Source: Candidatus Competibacter sp. (GTDB lineage: Bacteria > Pseudomonadota > Gammaproteobacteria > Competibacterales > Competibacteraceae). Taken from it: DNA of 40,498 bases. Shown here in pieces: positions 37,406 through 40,498 of this stretch (positions are counted from its first letter, which is position 1; every line of letters starts with the position of its first letter). The position numbers and the translations under genes are program-made. Where the stretch lies: NCBI GenBank assembly GCA_029624815.1, contig JARSSH010000002.1, forward strand, positions 1-40,498, in the 5' to 3' direction. The notes beneath the pieces are model-generated. The model was given only the letters and a program-made list of their open reading frames with translations. It had not been told where the DNA came from and did no database searches.

Positions 37406-39280
37406 CTATGATCGTTCGATGCGGTACAGGGCGAACGGCAGGGGCGCGAATTCGACCGACAAGCCGGCAGCATTCAGCAGTTTTTGCGAGACAAACTTGG
37501 CCGGCGCAAAGACCAGATGGCGCTTGCCGGGTTTCGCCTTTACGATCGCTTCGGCGCGGGGCAGGGTCAGCGCCGCCTCGCGGGATTTGAGGAATTCCAG
37601 GTTGGGTCGGTAGATCAGCCAGACGTGATAGTGGGTTGATTCGCCGAGATAGCCGCAGCCCGCGACTTCTTCCACCATCCTGCTCCCCTCGCCCTCTGGG
37701 AGAGGGGTCGGGGGTGAGGGCAAAACCTCGCTGGTGGCCGTGTGGAACAGCAGCGCGCCCAACTGCTCGAAGGCCGGCAACGCTTCGCCGGTCAGCAGCT
37801 TGTCCATTTCGATGGCGTCGCCCAGGATGCAGAAGGTGAAGCCGCCGCCCAATCCCGCGACGCGCTCGGTGATGGCTTTTTCGCCAGTGACGATCAATTC
37901 GCCGTCCTTGACTTCGGATTTGATGTTGTCGAAGCGATGACCGTCCAGATGCTTGATGGATTCGATGTGATCCAGCAGCTTGTCGGCTTTTTTCAGGCTG
38001 GTGAAAGTGAGCTTTTCGCGGTGCAGTTCTTCCCGCTGGGTGCCGGAAAAAGCGTAGCCGTTGATGACGCGGCGCACGCGCTCGGCGGTCAGGCTGTCGG
38101 CGTAATCTTCGCATTCAACGAGAATGAATTTCCGGTCGCCGCCGTCTTTGGCATTAGCGGCCAAAACGGCGTGGGCGGTGGTGCCGGAGCCAGCGAAAGA
38201 GTCGAAAACGATAGAATGCTCGGTAGTTGCCAACTCCAGTATACGGGAAATTAGGGCCACGGGTTTTGGAGTCACAAATACATCATCGGAACTGGAAAAA
38301 TCCAGAATTGAAATCAGATCTTTTTTGGCATCCTGCGTGTGACCAACTTCCGTCCAGTCCCAAAATGTTTGCGGAACACGCCCTTCTTTGACTTCTGAAA
38401 GGAAAATCTTAGGCGCGGGGACGTTGTTACCATCTTCACCCCACCAGATTCGGCCATCGCGATCCATTTCCCAAAACTTTTCTTCTGATATATACCAGTA
38501 ACGCCCTTGTGGTGGTCCTTCAATATATCTCCCACCGGGACAACGAATTGGATAAGTTCCTTTGCTGTAATAGTTTCGCGCAGAGAGATTATTCGGCCTC
38601 CAAGATCCCCTTGGATCACCTGTGTTCCGGTAAGCGGCATTCTGTTCATCGGTTCGTTCAAGAAGGTTTGGTACCCAATTGGCGCTATCCTTCGCGTAAA
38701 CAAGGACGTAGTCGTGATCCTCTGAGAAATGACGTGCGCTGCTTTTTGGCGCATAGTTCTTACGCCAAATGCAGGTCGCAACAAAATTCTGCTCCCCAAA
38801 AATCTCATCCAGCATCATCCGCGCCCGATGGATTTCGTTATCGTCGAGCGTCATCCACAAACTACCCGTTTCCGACAGCAATTCATGCAGCAGCCGCAAA
38901 CGCGGCCACATCATGCACAGCCATTTATCGTGACGCAGCCCGTCCTCGATACCGACCGGATTGCTGTTCAGCCACTCCCGCAGCATCGGGCTGTTTACGT
39001 TGTCGTTGTAGCACCAGCCTTCGTTGCCGGTGTTGTACGGCGGATCGATGAAAATGCAATCCACCTTGCCGGCGTACATCGGCAACAGCGACTTCAAGGC
39101 GTGCAGGTTGTCGCCGTGGATGATCAGGTTGCCGTCGAGTCTCGCGCCCTCACCCCCAGCCCCTCTCCCAGAGGGCGAGGAGAGAACGGATTTGTCCGGG
39201 TGCGGCATCAACGGGCGGTGCGGAACGGCAAGATGATGGTTGTAAACGAATTCCTTACCCTTGAAATCAAGTTCTGGCAT
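37406..39280 (-). CDS. Type III restriction-modification methyltransferase, Mod subunit
   Basis: A 624-residue adenine-N6 DNA methyltransferase of the beta class: the catalytic DPPY (79-82 in FIDPPYNTGNEGW) precedes the SAM motif DSFAGSGTTAHAV. The central variable part is the target-recognition region. Two segments look inserted and come from a dispersed palindromic repeat read in frame: SSPSGRGAGGEGAR near residues 34-47, and PSPPTPLPEGEGS near the C-terminus. Both fall in places where relatives have short loops, so the enzyme may still work. ATG 39280 has AGGA about 8 bases upstream. It heads mod-DUF4160-DUF2442-res. Confidence 0.92.
   Translation of the reverse strand: MPELDFKGKEFVYNHHLAVPHRPLMPHPDKSVLSSPSGRGAGGEGARLDGNLIIHGDNLHALKSLLPMYAGKVDCIFIDPPYNTGNEGWCYNDNVNSPMLREWLNSNPVGIEDGLRHDKWLCMMWPRLRLLHELLSETGSLWMTLDDNEIHRARMMLDEIFGEQNFVATCIWRKNYAPKSSARHFSEDHDYVLVYAKDSANWVPNLLERTDEQNAAYRNTGDPRGSWRPNNLSARNYYSKGTYPIRCPGGRYIEGPPQGRYWYISEEKFWEMDRDGRIWWGEDGNNVPAPKIFLSEVKEGRVPQTFWDWTEVGHTQDAKKDLISILDFSSSDDVFVTPKPVALISRILELATTEHSIVFDSFAGSGTTAHAVLAANAKDGGDRKFILVECEDYADSLTAERVRRVINGYAFSGTQREELHREKLTFTSLKKADKLLDHIESIKHLDGHRFDNIKSEVKDGELIVTGEKAITERVAGLGGGFTFCILGDAIEMDKLLTGEALPAFEQLGALLFHTATSEVLPSPPTPLPEGEGSRMVEEVAGCGYLGESTHYHVWLIYRPNLEFLKSREAALTLPRAEAIVKAKPGKRHLVFAPAKFVSQKLLNAAGLSVEFAPLPFALYRIERS
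37683..37721 (+). repeat. Dispersed palindromic repeat, copy A (inside mod 3' part)
   Basis: A 39-base G/C-rich element centred on CCCTCTGGGAGAGGGG and ending GGGGGTGAGGGC. It matches copy B (39146-39184, opposite orientation) at 36 of 39 positions and partly matches copy C. In the mod reading direction it encodes PSPPTPLPEGEG in frame. Confidence 0.85.
39146..39184 (-). repeat. Dispersed palindromic repeat, copy B (inside mod 5' part)
   Basis: Inverted copy of the element at 37683-37721, differing at three positions. Translated in the mod frame it gives SSPSGRGAGGEGAR. Copies A and B are inverted repeats about 1.4 kb apart within one gene. Confidence 0.85.
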
Positions 39281-39340
39281 GAGGGAATCCTGGCTGTATA
39301 TCTTCTTCTATGGAATTTCGAGAGATCGCGGTATTCCTGC

Positions 39341-39602
39341 TTAAAGTTTCCCTGTTTGTTTCAAGACGACCTCATATTCCTTGCAACCCAATGGGCATTC
39401 AATCAGCTTGAGAAATTGCGCGCGAGTGAGAGCACATTGCCGGACCATCATTCCCAATCCGTTCCTTCAATCTGGCAAACAATTCGGCGCGGGTCGTGGC
39501 AAACACATCGAGGCTCCACAGCGCATGTTCCAAGCAAAGGAATTGCTCGTCATCCGTCAAAGTTAGCGGGAGAGGGATCGGGGGTGAGGGAATTTGAATC
39601 AT
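39341..39602 (-). pseudogene. Small hypothetical gene upstream of mod, apparently frameshifted
   Basis: An ORF from ATG 39602 (LTLTDDEQFLCLEHALWSLD..., 67 residues, stop at 39399) begins in repeat copy C. Near 39450 protein-like sequence switches to another frame, which runs MMVRQCALTRAQFLKLIE... to TAA at 39341 (36 residues if started at ATG 39451). Joined, they give about 88 residues; separately, the tail of the first looks out of frame. Either an indel broke one gene or two overlapping ORFs exist. The family is not recognised. mod starts 60 bases downstream. Confidence 0.4.
39568..39590 (+). repeat. Dispersed palindromic repeat, partial copy C
   Basis: GGGAGAGGG then TCGGGGGTGAGGG, the right half of the same element in the orientation of copy A, about 290 bases upstream of the mod start. 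It lies inside a small ORF and encodes IPSPPIPLPLT there. Confidence 0.75.
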
Positions 39603-39679
39603 CCGGGTGTCCACAATCCGAATAGGATGGCTATATCCATCAGCACCCAGCCGGTGATTAAGTCGGGTGCATTTGGCAT
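39599..39679 (-). CDS. Hypothetical 26-residue hydrophobic peptide
   Basis: Starts at ATG 39679 (MPNAPDLITGWVLMD...) and ends in an ATGA overlap with the next ORF. The centre is hydrophobic (VLMDIAILFGLW). The ribosome site is weak. It could be a leader peptide or the remains of a longer gene cut by repeat copy C. Low confidence that it is made. Confidence 0.25.
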   Translation of the reverse strand: MPNAPDLITGWVLMDIAILFGLWTPG

Positions 39680-39931
39680 GGGAAGTCCATTTTTACCCAC
39701 TTGATAAGTGACTTATGGATGGTTTGGCATTCCCTTTGACCACATCCAGAGCTTGTTATCGGCGGGAATCATCATCCGTAACAGTCAAATGATAGCTTTT
39801 TTGCCCCCTTGGGTTATCGAATTTTACAGGAGCGACCCTTTTGGAAGTCTCGCTATCAATGCAGAAGCTAGCGAACAGGCGCAAAGCCGCGCGTCAACCA
39901 GCAGCAGCAAACCCCCGGACTTCCGGGGAAT
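39680..39931. other. Intergenic region, less GC-rich
   Basis: About 250 bases between the mod-side small ORFs and the DUF29 gene, visibly more A/T-rich than the rest. A plus-strand ORF (39708-39947, 79 residues) has no recognised family, no clear ribosome site and a low-complexity Ser-rich end, and is not called. It contains the palindrome CACTT-GAT-AAGTG near 39700. Confidence 0.45.
39912..39927 (-). terminator. Weak hairpin after the DUF29 gene
   Basis: CCCCGGA (39912-39918) pairs with TCCGGGG (39921-39927), 4 bases beyond the DUF29 stop. On the minus strand only GTTTG follows, so termination may be weak. Confidence 0.4.
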
Positions 39932-40366
39932 TCAATCCGGCCAGTAATCGCCGGTGATTTGTTCGGCCGTGAACGGGCATTGTTCGGGAAACGTGGTGAG
40001 CGGCAGGCCGGTTTCTTTTGCGGCTTTGCGGCGGGCGCGGGAATATTCAGCGGTAGTCAGCGCGTCCACTTGCGGAACCAGACTTGGACTATCGGCCAAT
40101 ATATCTTCCACTTCGTCTCTGGCAGTGCCGATACTCTCGATCCAACTGGTTCCGCGTCGTTCGGGTTGATAGCGCCATTTCAACAGGTGCAAAAGGATAT
40201 TGCGTAAATGGCTTCCTATGGAGCGCCGGTCGCTCTTGCCCATGCTCTCGATTTCCTCGGCCAGGTTTTCCGCGTCCACGGCCTGCAATCGCCCTTGGCG
40301 CAAGAGCGCGGCCTGTTGCTGGGTCCACAGATAGAAATCGGTGTCGTAGGCGATCGAGGTCGGCAT
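39932..40366 (-). CDS. DUF29 family protein
   Basis: A 144-residue protein. YDTDFYLWTQQQAALLRQG near the N-terminus and LAEEIESMGKSDRRSIGSHL then LLHLLKWRYQP are the DUF29 signature. The family is common in cyanobacteria and environmental proteobacteria, often in multiple copies; function is unknown. The ATG at 40366 has GAGGAG 5-6 bases upstream. It is separated from the restriction locus by a hairpin and an A/T-richer gap. Confidence 0.88.
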   Translation of the reverse strand: MPTSIAYDTDFYLWTQQQAALLRQGRLQAVDAENLAEEIESMGKSDRRSIGSHLRNILLHLLKWRYQPERRGTSWIESIGTARDEVEDILADSPSLVPQVDALTTAEYSRARRKAAKETGLPLTTFPEQCPFTAEQITGDYWPD

Positions 40367-40375
40367 GGCGGCTCC

Positions 40376-40444
40376 TCAGTGTGGCGGGTCGTTCAACTCC
40401 AATCGGCGCTCGATGCGTTCCACGCGGGCGATCAACTGATCCAT
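40376..40444 (-). CDS. Hypothetical short coiled-coil peptide
   Basis: A 22-residue ORF starting MDQLIARVERIERRLEL, a heptad-like amphipathic helix, ending 9 bases before the DUF29 start. A stop codon lies just upstream in frame, so it is not the tail of a longer gene in this frame. It may be a small coupled ORF or a remnant. Confidence 0.25.
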   Translation of the reverse strand: MDQLIARVERIERRLELNDPPH

Positions 40445-40498
40445 GCGGGTCAAGTCTTATTGTTGCTGGAAAAAAGGAGACGGGATGCGGTGGGTGAT

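Noticed and set aside
39708-39947. 79-residue plus-strand ORF near the DUF29 gene
   Set aside because: Ser-rich low-complexity end, overlap with the DUF29 gene end, and no recognisable domain or clear ribosome site.

Overview
The window is GC-rich, densely coded chromosomal DNA from a gammaproteobacterium. Two gene orders support this: ydgA-like, glnE, ilvE and a lipopolysaccharide (LPS) core cluster on the left, and mutS / cinA, thpR, recA, recX, alaS, lysC, csrA, tRNA-Ser, tRNA-Arg on the right. The genus cannot be fixed from sequence alone; an environmental lineage such as the Competibacteraceae is a guess.

Layout. (1) 1-219: what looks like the promoter and leader of a ribosomal RNA operon reading leftwards out of the window (two tandem promoters, a boxB-like hairpin and a boxA). 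(2) 220-15250: cell-envelope and nitrogen genes. An NDP-sugar epimerase is divergent from a lipid A acyltransferase and a GT9 glycosyltransferase. GT2 and GT4 glycosyltransferases are divergent from each other. A long minus-strand series follows: YdgA-like protein, GlnE, IlvE, a small zinc-finger protein, an ELM1-like protein, GT4, GT9 and a WaaL-type O-antigen ligase, with very short spacings or overlaps in its distal part. (3) 15251-18006: small membrane proteins, repeats, an SDR oxidoreductase next to a PTPS-family protein with an unusual active-site motif, and a remnant of a DUF3047 gene. (4) 18007-23456: secreted pentapeptide-repeat protein, Lon protease with a heat-shock-like promoter, a SAM methyltransferase, ApaG and transaldolase. 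(5) 23773-33963: tRNA-Arg(ACG), tRNA-Ser(GCT), csrA, lysC, alaS, recX, recA, thpR and cinA (all minus), with mutS divergent. (6) 33964-40498: an accessory segment with a broken antitoxin gene, a type III restriction-modification locus whose mod and res genes are separated by a DUF4160-DUF2442 pair, short broken or coupled ORFs, and a DUF29 gene.

How they work together. The left half builds and decorates LPS: the acyltransferase completes lipid A, GT9/GT4/GT2 enzymes build the core, and WaaL attaches O-antigen. GlnE and IlvE tie nitrogen and branched-chain amino acid metabolism to the same transcription block, an order also seen in Pseudomonas. The central block is housekeeping: DNA repair (mutS, recA, recX), translation (alaS, two tRNAs), post-transcriptional control (csrA) and proteolysis (lon). 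The right end is a defence locus. Its methyltransferase gene carries two inverted copies of a short palindromic repeat, both translated in frame, and a third partial copy lies just upstream. No CRISPR array, insertion sequence or intact prophage was seen.
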